A DNA stretch of 64,000 bases from Chaenocephalus aceratus. Its lineage: Eukaryota > Chordata > Actinopteri > Perciformes > Channichthyidae. Both the position numbers and the translations under genes were made by a program. The notes beneath the pieces were generated by a model, which was given only the letters and a program-made list of their open reading frames with translations, did no database searches and was not told the DNA's origin. Of the stretch, positions 44,209 through 57,788 are shown one piece after another; within the stretch, counting starts at the first letter, position 1, and the number at the start of each line of letters is the position of its first letter. The DNA is taken from positions 7,279,250 to 7,343,249 of the forward strand of contig CM043799.1 in the NCBI GenBank assembly GCA_023974075.1, read 5' to 3'.

Positions 44209-45964
44209 TGTGCTGCTACTATCTTTAAAGTGCTAAAAGACACAAAAATGCTCTGCATGCTGGGGTAACGAAAAAATAATAGAAATATCTAGGAAATATA
44301 TTTATGTGCTAAAATGATCTGTAAAGTTTGGACAGGTTTACATGTTCTAAGCTTGATACTCAAAGCTTGTCACTCATTCATATTACATGTATTAATTTGA
44401 CCAATTGTTACGAATCAAATCAAAATTACATCATACTGCATATTAAAACATTTCCTCTATTTACCTGTCTGTAATTTCTCTGCCCAAAAAGAGAACATAA
44501 TGCCTGCTGTATACTCTCCGACTTAATGGGAACGAAGTATTCTGGACTCCTTAATAGTCTTTTTCCGGTGAGCATCTGCTTTCAAAGCAATTATAACATC
44601 CCCTTATATCTTCACTTCTTTGATGGGCCCCCCATGAGATTCCCACCTCTGTCACTGTGAACTCATCACTAAAGGTTAACAGCAAAAGCCAGAGAACAGT
44701 ACACCCTGAAGATTTCTGCCTCTGCAGCTCCCAGCAGCCTCCGTCAAAGCTCCACACAGTCAACATTAATGATTTCAAACTTACTCGACAATCTGTCTGA
44801 TAAGAACCTTTTCAGGTCTCAAATAAGTAAGATTAGGATTGTGCACTAACACACAAAGGGACAATAGAGCGAAGTGCAAGATGTTTTCCTATTGTCTTTC
44901 CACTGGGAGATAAATGACAGCTATAACTGTCAGCACAGACAGTGAGGCGTCCGATTCATACCTGACAATCAAAAAATGGTTACTTATGCAGGGAAATCAG
45001 ATGATGAGGCTTATGGTAATGACTTTATCAAATGTTCCCAAATGTCTGACAAAATGGTGATACACCGGTGGAAACCGAGACGTCTTGATAATCTGTAACC
45101 TGAGGGCATGGAGGTGTGAGGAGTCAGAACAGAAAGAAAACAGCGGAAAACCAGATGTATGCAAATGTGTGTCCCATTTTTTTGGGGGGGAGTCGCCTGA
45201 GCCTCGTCGCGGGGGCTGCTGTGGAGCGCATGAAGCAGACTCTTCACACTAACGAAGGATCACTTCTTCTTCAGGGCAGGCTATGCAGTACGCAGTCTAC
45301 TGTCCCGCAGCTGCTGCGTGCGTGCCGGATGAGAATGTCTGGCGGGCCGGATGTGGCCCGCGGGCCACCAGTTGATGGTCACTGGCATACACGAATGATA
45401 GGACATTTCCAGCATTCAGGCAATTTGATGGAATCCAGTACAATTACTTCTGAAGGTGAATTTGTATGCATCGCCAGTTATCAGCAAAACTTTGTTTTAC
45501 TGCATACATCACATTGATAGACATCTGTTAGCTCGGGCTATTCAACATGCCTCATGGAATTCCAATGAGAACATGGGCGGAATAATGCTAATGGTGACTT
45601 CACACTGAGTGAGCTCAGGCAGCTGCACAGGTTAAGAGCACAGATGTCCACCGTCACACATATATTATTGGCATACAAACAAAAAACACAGCAACAGACA
45701 AAAAGTAATTAAAGCAAATATAAAATTACTGCTGTTTTCTTCAGCAAAGAAGCAGCTCAATCTGGATAATGTGTGCTTAAAAAGATTGAGAATAAGTGTG
45801 GAGGCTATTTGTATATAACATTAGAAAGACTGATTCTTATTATTAAGCTTATTGTGCTCATTTATGTGACTGTGACTTTGGAATAAATAGACGTCTTTAG
45901 CCTGCAATACAGAATAGCAAGGTCAGGTGCAGACACTGGAAGAATACAAAGAGTTATACATAAA
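44209..45964. other. Unassigned DNA, with a hAT-like end near 45340
   Basis: At 45340-45386 the sequence gcgggccggatgtggcccgc is the subterminal type of the TCAAACTC/GGGCC hAT family, but no complete end or TSD is present. Nothing else is recognised. Confidence 0.3.
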
Positions 45965-46395
45965 CAGACATCCTCGTGGATTCATCTTCTTATTACAGAC
46001 ACATGCATTTCCTAACATTCGGTCTTTATGCTGTAAAATGTATTATCTCTTCGATTTACACACGGCATCTATTGCACGTCTGTCCGTCCTGGGAGAGGGA
46101 TCCCTCCTCTGTTGCTCTCCCTGAGGTTTCTCCCTTTTTCCCCTTAAACTGTGGGTTTTCTCTGGAAGTTTTTCCTTGTACGATGTGAGGGTCTAAGGAC
46201 AGAGGGTCTAAGGACAGAGGGTCTAAGGATAGAGGGTGTCGTTTTTCTCATACTGATATTCTGAACAATCTGTGCTGTTGTATTTGCTGTAAAGTGTCTC
46301 TACTGTAGGCTATTTTTATTATATGTACAGCACTTTGGGTCGACCAAAAATCGTTTATAAATGTGCTATATAAATAAAACTTGATTTGATTTGAT
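45965..46395 (+). mobile_element. LINE/SINE-type 3' end, copy 2
   Basis: Shares agacatcctcgtggattcat, cgtctgtccgtcctgggaga and ttccttgtacgatgtgaggg with the copy at 16216. It has a short internal triplication of ctaaggacagagggt (46190-46240) and ends gtgctatataaataaaactt with a TTGAT-type tail. Confidence 0.65.
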
Positions 46396-47402
46396 AAACA
46401 GGACATCACTCCAGCCTTGAGCTAAGAAGCAGCATTATGAAGATTCCACTATATCTGCAGAAAGTTTCAGAAAAAACTAATTACGTATGATGGTGCCAGA
46501 GTAGGGAGGGATTTCCACAGGCCGGCCGAATGCTGATTGGAAGGTCGTGTTGCCAAGAGACTCTGTCTGAGTCTGCGCACCAACCAAAGAGAACCAAGTC
46601 TAAACCAATCATAAATGTTCTCTTTTCGGAGATAGCGGTTATAGATTACAGCTTTGCTGCCTGTAATTTCTTTGATGTGACGGAGTCCTTGGCCAAGTGA
46701 ATATATGTATTTTGCTCTCTCATAATAGTTAAACTTAGAAGTCGTCTGTCTTTCCTGGAATTTTGAACACAACAGAAGAAGAATGTCAGCTGTATGACTC
46801 CTCGATATTTACCATTAAAATATAGCATATAATATATGTCTTAGTCCTGTAGATACCTGTAGTATACTACTACAGTACACTTTTAACACGCTGTTTTGTA
46901 ATGATCAATGATAGCAACATGTCCAACTGAGCAACTCTGCATTCTTCATGACTTTTGCACTCACTAGGAGACTGAAATCCTTTGCATTCACTTTACAGCC
47001 TTAACTACAGTAGCAAATATAAAAGGCAAACCTCATCCAAGGCCAATGTTACAAATACATCTTCCTTGAATGGACCCATTTCTCGAGTTGGAGATTTGTT
47101 CTGCTTTCAACGTGTTCAGGAGCTTTAGGTTGTTTTGTGAGAACAAAGTGGTCGCTACAAAAATAATATGCTGTGATTTCCCAATCTGGAGTTTTTGAAT
47201 CTGCAGTGTTTGGACAAGTGAAAAATAATTTATGTATGCCCTGAAACTCAGATTCACTCCAAAAATTGAATGGGTTCTACCTTTGTCAATGGTTAACCCA
47301 TCAACCATGTAGCAGCAAATTAATAAAGAAAGAACTAACACTAAATGTACCTGACGCTGAGACATCACATAGCGAATATTACGCAGGGAATGATTCAAAT
47401 CC
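46396..47402. other. No recognisable feature
   Basis: No familiar domain, inverted ends or microsatellite seen in this stretch. Confidence 0.4.
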
Positions 47403-47870
47403 TGTCACGAACTTGGATAAACAAGGAAAAGGACTCAAATGCACGACCCAGGAGACAGAGGTAAAGTATAAGTAATATACTTTATTTTCAAAAAGGTATA
47501 CAAAAGAAATCGACACTCTTAACAAGGTGAAAAAAGGCTCCAATAAAGCACAACGAAAATCGCTCACTACGTGAGGAACAAAACTTACAAAAGGTTTCAG
47601 GAACATAAATCAGGCTATGAGACAAGATAATAATCCGCTGGTGAGCAGAGTACTGGCATGGGAACAGGACAAGACGAACTGACAAAGAACAAAGGGAAGC
47701 TGGGGACTATAAACAAAAGGTAACTGGGCACAGGTGGAAACAATCAGGGGTGGGGCTGGTGCTGATGAGAGCGGGAGACACACACCAGGATAGGAAGTGG
47801 GAGACAGAAAAACATGAAACATGACTGGACTTAACACTTTTGACGGGACACAACAAATTCCAGGCAAAAA
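47403..47870 (-). repeat. Probable solo LTR (gypsy-like)
   Basis: In reverse orientation the segment ends caagttcgtgaca and has an AATAAA signal (tttatt at about 47481 on the plus strand) shortly before a 70-bp U5-like end. Upstream is a U3-like region (gattgtttccacctgtgccc). This layout suits a solo LTR. I could not define the other end or a TSD. Confidence 0.4.
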
Positions 47871-50104
47871 TAACTTTAGTGTAGTTTACTTCAATGATTC
47901 AAAAGTACAATGGCAATGGTATTTAGCAATATTATCCTGCTGCCTTTACCTGGTAAATGCCCTTTCAGGAGTGCCAATCCCACCTCCACTTGTCTCCATT
48001 AAATATCTTATCACCTGATTCCCAAAGCTACCTTCATAATAAAAGTACTTTATTTCACAAAAATAATTTCACTTAAATGAAATCATCCATTTATTTTGAA
48101 CAAAAACTGCAAGAAAAGTATACAAATAAATATATATAACTTTAAATATGAAATAATATATAATATAATCATGAAAATCACCAGTGACTTTCTCTGCAGT
48201 CAATATGACAATGTGTACTTGGGCAAGATACTTTTTACCGATAAAAGAATATGTTTGCCATAAACCACCATTTTGAATGGCTGCCTTTTGAGTGAATGAT
48301 GTATTGTAAATGTAGATGCAAAAAAGGATGACAAAGACTAGAAAATCGCTATAAGTCCAGTCCATTTACCATAATACTGCTGACAGACCATCACGTTACT
48401 AGAACAGAAAACAAAACCTCTCCTTTTGGGGAGGCATCAACAATAATGACCTTAAACTGTGTTTGTTCCTCGCCAGATTCTTTGCAAAACCACCTCATTA
48501 AAAATATAGGGTTCTCCTGTCTGTGCTACCAGGATGTTTTTTCCCCCATTGAGTGTGTGCAAAATAGCTCTGCATCCCGACTAAAATATATTTTTAAAGT
48601 GTTGAGTTGAGGACCTACTTGTGTTCAATTGTGGCTTAACAATGTGTTTGGGCACAATTCTTAACATAGTGCATTGATACTTGAAATAGTATTGGTATTA
48701 CACATCTCTGAAGATTAAATGAATATGAAAAAATATGTGATGACACCACCCTGCTGCTGTAGAGAAAAAGAGAAAAATCCTGGCTGGACACAAAAGTCCT
48801 AATATCTATTGGTCTTGCAGTGTGGGAAGCTGCAGTAAACATGGTGACATTTGGGAATGACGTTTGTTGATTACCGTTTTGAAGTCTGACATTTTGTCTG
48901 TCGGCATCTTGTTGAGGATGGAGCTTCAATCAAATGCTGACGAAGAAATGTTTAGGTTACCATGATATTTTGATTAACTTTCATGAATGGTAAACCCAAA
49001 GTGAAAGTGTTCATGCTCTGAAACATATACAGCTTTACTCCAGATATAACCATAATTTACTAAATGAAGATCATGCTGTATTGGATCGAAGAAGACTTTA
49101 AACAATCATTTGAGACCTTTAATTATTGAGAAAATTGGACGAGGTTGAATATATTCGAGATATGTGCAGTGTAAAAGTTGAACACCTCAAAGGTAAAGTC
49201 TATTTTGTCGTCTTTTTTCGGAAAGTACTGCGATGGTCTTTTTTTTGCATCCGCTGTCATGGTTGTTAACAAAGGTGCTTGTTTGTGTATTATCTCATAA
49301 AGATGTTATTATAATCCTCTGTGATACTGAGGTAAATAGAGAAAAAAGAAGAGATGCTTGGTTTCCATTCAATCTAAATATATTTTAACTAAAGGAATAT
49401 AGCAAAAGAGGAAAAAGAAGGGATGGATACAGTGGATGACAATACATTTTAAGCGTGTGTAATGTCATGGATATATTTCGGATATCATGTTGACATTACA
49501 ATTAGTAATTTTATTCTTAAAGTTTTTTTAAGAATAACAGTGCAGCTTTTGTAATTTAGAATGAAAAGGCTGAATATATGTCTTTAATATTGCCATACTG
49601 TTTGTGTCTGGTGCATATAAATAGGTAATTGAAACCTGGTCATACACGCAGATGGTCAAGAAATCAGCTTTCGCCAGGCAAAATAGTTTGTGAAATGTTC
49701 TTTCAATAGATTACGAAAAATGTTGTGTCCCCTAAAGTTAATAATTGTACAATTGATTGATCCTTTGGAGACAGGAGCAACCAGAAAATGTTATAAGCAA
49801 TGTCTTAAGTAGTAACAGATATGATATAACTTACATCATTATCTGTTATTGACTACTTAGACAGTGTGTCATCTAACTACTCAGAAATGTAACAATGGTT
49901 ATGTAACTGCTATCTGCAGCTGTTTTTACTATATTCTTAACCCTCCTGGAAATTAGGCAATGCCTCCAAATACCCTCAATATATATTATTTATATTTCAT
50001 ATACTATAAAACCTTAGGGTAAACACGGAAACTGTATTTTAAGCATTTATTTCAGCCCCTATTCAACTTTCCTTGGGACTTGGAACCTTTTGTGGAATTC
50101 ATTG
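47871..50104. other. No recognisable feature
   Basis: The longest stretch without any element I can name. AT-rich, short ORFs only; may be old single-copy DNA. Confidence 0.4.
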
Positions 50105-50260
50105 CACTTGGGCCACAGATGGTCACAGGGTAGCATTTTCTAAAAGTACCAGTTTGTAGGGATGTCCGTCGCTGTGTGTGTTTGCCGAAACAGCGACGGA
50201 CATCCCTACAAACTGGTACTTTTAGAAAGTACTACCCTGTGACCATCTGTGTACCAAGTG
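50105..50260. repeat. Long foldback: 71-bp arms, 14-bp loop
   Basis: The left arm 50105-50175 and right arm 50190-50260 are reverse complements with only about four mismatches (near ggcc/gtac and gcattt/gtactt). The loop is gtgtgtttgccgaa. The transcript would form a near-perfect hairpin. It may be a tiny foldback MITE or a hairpin RNA source; no TSD was identified. Confidence 0.9.
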
Positions 50261-50606
50261 CCATGAGTTGAGCTCCTACAACTGCTTGATTTTCTGAAAA
50301 CAAGTAAGTACACTTGTAGTCTATTTACGACCATTTTAGGACAAGTGGAGAGCATTTGTCTTAATAAGCAATACGAGCAAGAAAGCCATCAGGTGGCGTT
50401 GTGAATAAGAGGTAAAGAAATTCTTAAGCACATGCCATGTTTGTGTACTGATTGACTTTTTTAACTTGTGCCTACCTCAAAATGGTATTGTGTCTATTGT
50501 ATTTGCAATTGTTATCTGCACTTTCCCCTTTGCTGTAACAACGTACATTTCCCCGTGGTAGGACGAATATAGAATTTGAGAATTACATGGCTATAAACAC
50601 ACTTAA

Positions 50607-50929
50607 AGGTGGGGTAGGTAAGTTTCAGAAACCGGCTCGAGTGCACTAAAATTTGAAAGTACACAGCCGAAAAGAATCCGCCCCTTCCTTCAGACTTCCT
50701 TACAGAGCACCTCCTCCAACACACACGAACGCGCACATGACGTCAGCAGACTGGTGAAAGTGGCCGCCTGTTGCTGGCGAGTCATTGAAGTAATGCTGCA
50801 ATGCACACCCAATGAGGGCACGCCCAATGAGGGCACGAGATACATTTGTGCGTGCACGAGATGGAAGGCTGACAGACAGGGTAAAAAGTACAACCAATCC
50901 GTTTAGCCGGGCCGGCTAAACGGATTGGT
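50607..50929. mobile_element. TTAA-flanked element, left half ending in a palindrome
   Basis: Preceded by TTAA (50603-50606). Starts aggtggggtaggtaagttt and matches the left part of 25122-26187. It ends at a perfect 37-bp palindrome (50893-50929) built around tagccgggccggcta. The right half is missing. Confidence 0.8.
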
Positions 50930-51379
50930 CCCAGTGGATGTGTAGGATCTATAGTTTGATAGATATTACGAAGATGATTTGAGGTCTCGTCAAGAGAACG
51001 TGTACTATGTCTTCACGCAGCGTCCCTGTAAAGTTGGCGTCAACCCTGTATTTCCGGTCACAAAGTTTTCATAATAAAACCGGAAGTATTCCCCTCACTG
51101 TCAAATGATTACACAGTGCTATCTGCATTACTCATCCACTAAAAAACATCAGTGTATCCTTGTTAATTACACAATATGTATTGGTTTAAATTGTGTAAAA
51201 TGCTTTTGTGTTTTTAACCTTCGATTCGGAGAAACAAATACTACGCCCAAGCTGCCCCTCCTTAAGAGAGATATCAGCAATACCCAAGGCCGTAGACCTA
51301 TGCCATGGGAAAGGAGACAGTGAGAGGAGAAAATTATGAACTGTGTCAAAGGTTGAATACCTAAGCAAATTATTTCCCT
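50930..51379. other. No recognisable feature
   Basis: No gene or element recognised between the TTAA element and the Tc1 copy. Confidence 0.4.
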
Positions 51380-52826
51380 AACAGGTGTGGAATATCAAGA
51401 TGCTGATTAGACAGCATGATTATTGCACAGGTGTGCCTTAGGCTGGCCACAATAAAAGGCCACTCTAAAATGTTCAGTTTTATCACACAGCACAATGCAA
51501 CAGATGTCGCAAGTTTTGAGGGAGCGTGCAATTGGCATGCTGACAGCAAGAATGTCCACCAGAGCTGTTGCCCGTGAATTGAATGTTCATTTCTCAACCA
51601 TAAGCCGTCTCCAAAGGCGTTTCAGAGAATTTGGCAGTACATCCCACCGGCCTCACAACCGCAGACCATGTGTAACCACACCAGCACAGGACCTCCACAT
51701 CCAGCATGTTCACCTCCCAGATCGTCTGAGACCAGCCACTTGGACAGCTGCTGCAACAATCGGTTTGCATAACCAAAGAATTTCTGCACAAACTGTCAGA
51801 AACCGTCTCAGGGAAGCTGATCTGCATGCTCGTCGTCCTCATCGGGGTCTCGACCTGACTCCGGTTCGTCGTCGTAACTGACTTGAGTGGACAAATGCTC
51901 ACATTCGATGGCGTCTGGCACGTTGGAGAGGTGTTCTCTTCACGGATGAATCCCGGTTTTCACTGTTCAGGGCAAATGGCAGAGTGTGTGTGGCGTCGTG
52001 TGGGTGAGCGGTTTTCTGATGTCAATGTTGTGAATCGAGTGGCCCATGGTGATGGTGGGGTTATGGTATGGGCAGGCGTATGTTATGGACGATGAACACA
52101 GGTGCATTTTATTGATGGCATTGTGAATGCACAGAGATATCGTGACGAGATCCTGAGGCCCATTGTTGTGCCATTCATCCACGACCATCACCTCATGTTG
52201 CAGCATGATAATGCACAGCCCCATGTTGCAAGGATCTGTACACAATTCCTGGAGGCTGAAAAATCCCAGTTCTTGCATGGCCAGCATACTCACCGGACAT
52301 GTCACCCATTGAGCATGTTTGGGATGCTCTGGATCGGCGTATACGACAGCGTGTTCCAGTTCCTGCCAATATCCAGCAACTTGGCACAGCCATTGAAGAG
52401 GAGTGGACCAACATTCCACAGGCCACAATCAACAACCTGATCAACTCTATGCCAAGGAGATGTGTTGCACTGCGTGAGGCAAATGGTGGTCACACCAGAT
52501 ACTGACTGGTTTTCGGACCCCCCCAGACCCCCCCAATAAAGCGAAACTGCACGTTTCAGAGTGGCCTTTTATTGTGGCCAGCCTAAGGCACACCTGTGCA
52601 ATAATAATGCTGTCTAATCAGCATCTTGATATGCCACACCTGTGAGGTGGGATGGATTATCTCGGCAAAGGAGAAGTGCTCACTATCACAGATTCTTTCA
52701 GATTTGTGAACAATATTTGAGAGAAATGGTTATTTTGTGTATATAGAAAATGTTTAGATCGTTGAGTTCATCTCATGAAAAATGGGAGCAAAAATAAAAG
52801 TGTTGCATTTATATTTTTGTTCAGTG
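51380..52826 (+). mobile_element. Tc1/mariner transposon, left end lost
   Basis: The right end reads tatttttgttcagtg, followed by a TA (52827-52828), typical of Tc1. Inner inverted segments pair: acaggtgtggaatatcaaga at 51381 with its complement near 52640, and cacaggtgtgccttaggctg with its complement near 52585. The outer about 170 bp of the left repeat is missing. It contains a broken transposase. Confidence 0.88.
51495..52505 (+). pseudogene. Tc1-type transposase, multiply broken
   Basis: ATG at 51495. The N-terminal helix-turn-helix region is intact (MSTRAVARELNVHFSTISRL, RRFREFGSTSHRPH), and a second HTH follows (ISAQTVRNRLREADLHARRP). Catalytic motifs are visible in changing frames: LFTDESRFSLF (first Asp), LMLQHDNAQPHVA (second Asp) and MSPIEHVWDALDRR (Glu). 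Breaks are a TGA at 51879, an indel near 51990, a TGA at 52093 and an indel near 52265. Without them it would be about 336 aa, the normal Tc1 size. All three acidic residues are still present, so the decay is recent in nature. Confidence 0.92.
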
Positions 52827-52948
52827 TAGTTATCCTCGAGGCTTGCACACGCGCAGCGCGCTCCTTGTCTGAACGCCGATTATCAAACTGACTGACAGCA
52901 GCAGGACAGCAGCAGCCAGCGACTCACGAGTGTGACGCACACACGCGC

Positions 52949-53322
52949 ATGATGACTGAGAGAAAGAGGAGTGTTGTGTGGAGCTATTTCACAACTGTCA
53001 ATGAAAACTTAGCGAACTGTGATGTGTGCAGGAAGGCAGTTCGCTACTGTGACCACTTTGTATTGTTATTTTTCATGTTTGCACTTTAAATTTGCAAAAG
53101 TAAAACGTTTATTTGTCTCTAAAAACTGTCCTGTCTTTAATCATTAACATTAATTCAGATGTAGTCTAGTCATGATGCTTTCAGATCAAAAATCATGTCA
53201 TGCAGCTCTCCCCTACATGAAAGTACATAAGACGCTTTTCATTTATATCGGTATCGGCGATACTGGCCCTGAAATACTTGGTATCGGATCGAATCTAGAT
53301 GTTGTGGTATCGCACACCCCTA
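52949..53322. mobile_element. hAT remnant: BED-finger start and right end
   Basis: On the plus strand an ATG at 52949 begins MMTERKRSVVWSYFTTVNEN and then CDVCRKAVRYC, a BED finger N-terminus. The frame then ends. The right end reads ggtatcgcacacccctac with GGTATCGGCGATA-type subterminal repeats. The centre of the transposase is deleted; no left end is seen. Confidence 0.6.
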
Positions 53323-54273
53323 CTGTTCATGTCCCGTGTCAAACCAAAAGTCAACATTTAATAGTCAGTTATTTTGAGTCACACGATGCAACTTATTTTA
53401 GCCATAGTCTAATAAATTGGGTTATTTTTAACGTTAACCACATGTTTATTGCGACAGTAGAGGGGAATTAAAAAATTAAACAAACATGGAATTATTTTGA
53501 GATACAATTTAGGCTTTTACAAAATGTACAACGTCTTTATCGCAATTTTAGTCGAGCATTCGAAAATAAGGCCAAAGGGTCCAGACCAAACATATATGAC
53601 ATGTTGAAGATGGGAAAATGTTGGTAACATTTACCTAGACTAAGTTTGAATCTAAGGTAGAAGACTTAACCAACAAGTTAGGTCTCTAGATTAAGTGTGT
53701 AAAGTCACGTCTAACCACTGAGTTCAGACCCATGTTAAGAATGTTGCGTTTAACACTGCTTCTTGTTGCTGTAAAAGGGACCAGACATTGTATTTATCCA
53801 TAGGCATATGCATAAATAAATGTCTTGACAGGAGATGTTTTGTTCCTTTCCATTTTAAATAACACTTTAACCAAACATTTTCACACTATGCACTTAGCTT
53901 CCTTGTGTCCTGAGCGATACACCTGCCATGACCCCCAAGAGAGGCAAGAGTGCAAGCTCCATATGGATGCAAAAGCTCACAGGAATATCGACCGACAGCA
54001 AGCTTTACATAGCAGTTAGCATCTCACACTGAACAAATTGAATTGGACAGGTGGAACTAACACAGGACTCTCACTGTTCATGTCCCATGTGAAGGCAAAC
54101 CTAATTGTGCAACTCATTTTAGCTTAAAACTAAAATGTGAATTGTTTTTGTTTGTTTCATAAACACTTGCTTATTGCAACCGTAGAGGAGCATTACAAAA
54201 TTAAGCCAAGGGGTCCTGGAGAAGGCTACATGGTTAGGGTTAGAACTAAAACTCAACGAATACTTATTTTGAG
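53323..54273. other. No recognisable feature
   Basis: The block gttcatgtcccgtgt...gtcacacgatgcaactta (about 53325-53400) has a weaker relative at about 54075-54290, suggesting an internal duplication, but I cannot name it. Confidence 0.35.
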
Positions 54274-54571
54274 TCACAAAAAGCAACTTATATTAGATGG
54301 CCCTGCTGGTACTGCGCTGGTTGGTATGTATACTGTGCCGGAAGGACAGGCAGAGACTGATGGCGCTACAGACCAGTTGGGTGGCCCGTGGGAAGATTGC
54401 TGAGGCATAACAACTGGATGTTGGGGCACTGGCTGTTGTGCAGCTGGTAGCTGGTGAGCCGGGTACAGCGCATGCGTACTGTGGTTGGACAGGTGCAGCC
54501 GGAACATATTGATTTGCTGCGGATGTCGTTGTCATAGACTGATATGGGATCAGCTTCCTCCGACTAGCCAT
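54274..54571 (-). pseudogene. Possible LTR-retrotransposon gag start
   Basis: A minus-strand frame opens at 54571 with SRRKLIPYQSMTTTSAANQ and soon slips into a Gln/Pro-rich frame (AQQPVPQHPVVMPQQ). It begins right after a tggtgtcagaagtggga sequence (54570-54586 reversed) that looks like a primer-binding site, which itself follows an LTR-like segment. Composition and position suit a gag start, but there is no diagnostic domain. Confidence 0.35.
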
Positions 54572-54589
54572 CCCACTTCTGACACCATA

Positions 54590-55020
54590 TGTGACGGGGT
54601 TCTAAGTGTCCGTTCGAAACATGGCTTAGTCGGTTGTTTTAAGCTCAAAAAAACTTTATTTACAGCAACAAAGAAATATAGCGAATCAGCACACCTTAAA
54701 CAAAAATAAAAGACCAAAACAGGCCGTCCATCACTCATTCAGAGTAAATGTGTTCTACTGTTGCCTTCTCTGCAACAAACTCCCGAACACGTCCCAGCTG
54801 TTGCCTTTACTGCAACATTCTTCCGAATGATATCCTCCAGGGCCAAAACCGTCCATTTTGAACCCATAGCCTCTCCCACAGGCTTACCGTCAACAGGTGA
54901 CGCAATTACCATCGAAACCACATTGTCAACATAAAAAATCCGACCCAAACATAAACAGGTTAACCACCTCTTAACATAATTTAACAAATTAACAAATGCA
55001 CAATACATAATAAATTGCAT
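54590..55020 (-). repeat. Possible LTR next to the gag-like start
   Basis: In reverse orientation it ends ccgtcaca just before the primer-binding-like site and has AATAAA about 60 bp before that end (tttatt at about 54657 on plus). The outer limit is not certain. Confidence 0.35.
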
Positions 55021-56792
55021 GGTTCCTTTTTAGGAAGAGAGCAGGAAATGTTTGGTGTGTGTGTCATGGATGTATAATAAGAACTGGATACAGCGTGGGA
55101 GGCGGGGTCTCAGTCATTCCTATGAGAGTTGCTCATTAGCGCATGATGATAAAATGGGCCAACTTTTGAGAGAGCGAAACGTCACAGATTACCCGGCATG
55201 CCTGAGAAGTACCCGTATGTGCGCTCATAGCATGCGCAACTTTAACCAAAATGCTCATTCACATCAAGCACGTCAATTTGCGTACACGTAACAGCACCGC
55301 ACGTTCATGACAGCATGGTAATGGCTTGTTATTATGATGGATTTGATATTAACGAGGCGGCAGTTAGCAGCTAGCACCTAGCTAGTCATTATGCTAATGT
55401 AATCAATCATTATGTACTTATATTACGCTGTAACAGGATCTAGTGATATCCAAGCAACAGAGCTTCATTTAGCATGAAAGAATGATTGCACTGTATATAT
55501 ATATATATATATACTTATAATAATAAGTAATATTAACTTTATTTAATACAACATTTACGGTACAAGATGTAATCATACAGCCCATGTAGTATGATGAATT
55601 ATAGCAAACATGTGCAATATATCCATTATTACAGCTCCGTGGGATCGCAGTAAGACGATATGGGTCCGTTCTTATTGTGCATCCATGGGTAAAGATAAAC
55701 GCAACTCACATGGTTTCAAACAGCATCTCTGTAAACTACGTGTATTGTATTCACTGAATTTCACTCTCTGCCTTTAACGGCTCGTTGTAGCTCCAATAGC
55801 TCCAGCCCCCACCCTTCCTGTGAGCACAGTGTGCTCCGATTGGTCGGGACACGTAACATGAACGTGCCGGGCGGCGCGGTCCCGTGGGTTAGATGCGCGT
55901 TCATAATGCAGAGGGAAATAACTCTCAGAATAACGTTATTAGCACATTTTTACAACTTGAGGAACGAATGTTTTTAATAAGGGCTATACAAGTGTTCATA
56001 CTGGGTAGTTTATTTAGTTTAAAAAAAATTATCCAACGATTTACAGACCACTATTTCCCCATGTAAGTCAATGGGAAAAAGTGTTTCCGGGCCTGGCAAC
56101 CAAACGGAAGTGTAGTACCGCCGTTTGGCCTGCACGAATATTTTAATCTGAGTCCGGCGCTCTTCCTGGGGGCTTGGTGTGTGTCAGCTGTCAGTGGCGG
56201 AGTCAGTCACTCATGTGATCCGCTCCGTCACACTCATTAACACACTGACTCAGCAGGACACTATGCATACCTCTTATAACATTACCAACACTAAATATCT
56301 GTATGCTTACATTCTTCACGAACGCATCCTCTGTGACGATGATATCAATGTGAAGATGCGACCGCAATAATGTCCTGACATGAACGCAGTCACGCACATG
56401 CATACAGAGCGAGGACCCGCAGCTGCGCTATTTAGCTGTCCCTAAATGTGCCTGACTAAAATATAATAATATACGCAGATTAAGGAAAACAAGGGGAATT
56501 TACAACAATTAGGCTTAACATAACAGAGAGTTTATGTTGAAATTCACAATGCTCACAAGGTAATTTCGACCGTAGGGGACACTAGAAAATTAGGCCAATG
56601 GGTCCTGGACGAAACATAAAGTATATGACAAGTTGAGAATGAGAACAGGCAATTACCCAGACTTCAATAAATTAGTTTATTTTGTAAATCACTTAACCAA
56701 GATATTCGTTGATCAGGTTTAGTGGATTGAAGTTTTGAAGTACAGTTCTTGAGTAAATGTAAATTCCACCACCGAAAATGAGATGCAGCATC
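55021..56792. other. Unassigned DNA with a small TA tract
   Basis: A TA microsatellite lies at 55494-55513. GC-rich patches near 55790-55890 and 56040-56170 do not hold a recognisable gene. Confidence 0.35.
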
Positions 56793-57788
56793 AGGCCCGG
56801 TTCCAGAACAAAATGAGTGGTAAAGTGCTGTTTTTATAAGTGGGGAGTGGACCTAACACCCTCTAGGTGGGTCCTCACCTCCTCTAGGGGGGTCCGGGGG
56901 CATGCTCCCCCGAGAAGATTTTGTTTTAAATATTGAAGTTAAAAGCATCAATCTGGTGCACTTTGAGAGCAAAATGAAGAGATCTATAGATCTATGTGCT
57001 CTTTGCTTGATTCATGCCTTCCTAGTCCCTTATCACGTAGCCTATAAGAGCATGGCGCCAGTTGTTGTAGCCAGTTGTGGTGAAGGCATCTGACTTACTT
57101 GAACCGAAATGTCTACATCAGGGGTGCCCACACTTTTTTGGCTGGTGAGCTACTTTTGAAATGACCAGCTCACCGAGGTCTACCAACCAAAAATAAAATC
57201 CCAAATTGCAAGGGTTGCTGAATAACACGTTTTATTTATACATGGGACAACTAGGCTGCAACAAACGACTAATTTGATAATCGATTAATCTATCGATTAA
57301 TGAAACGATTAATCGACTATTCTGACTATTATGCCTTGCACAATTTCTCAAATGCTCTTATTTAGCCATCAACTTTTAGATATGTGGAAACTAGCAATGA
57401 AGACAATAAAGATGAATACTTGATTCAAAAACATATATTATTAAATTAACATTGCTTTTTATTAATTAAATCAATAATATTTCACATCAAAAGAAACAAC
57501 AATATTTTAACAAATCGTACTAAATAATCTGATGACAGAACTGTTAACAGAATAGCTGAAACTTTAACAAAATAAAGAGTAACTCTGTTACCTCTAATCA
57601 TTAACCCATGTTTGTATAATGTGTGTTGCTAACGTGGAAACGTTACTCGTGGATGGGGCTACAGAGCTACTAGAAAGACAGTCCAACCCGGTGCATTTCT
57701 CCGTCTGAATGTGGTGCACTTTTTCTAAATGTTTAGATAAATTGCTCGTGTTACCGCCCTTACATGCTAAACACTATTTGCAAGGAGC

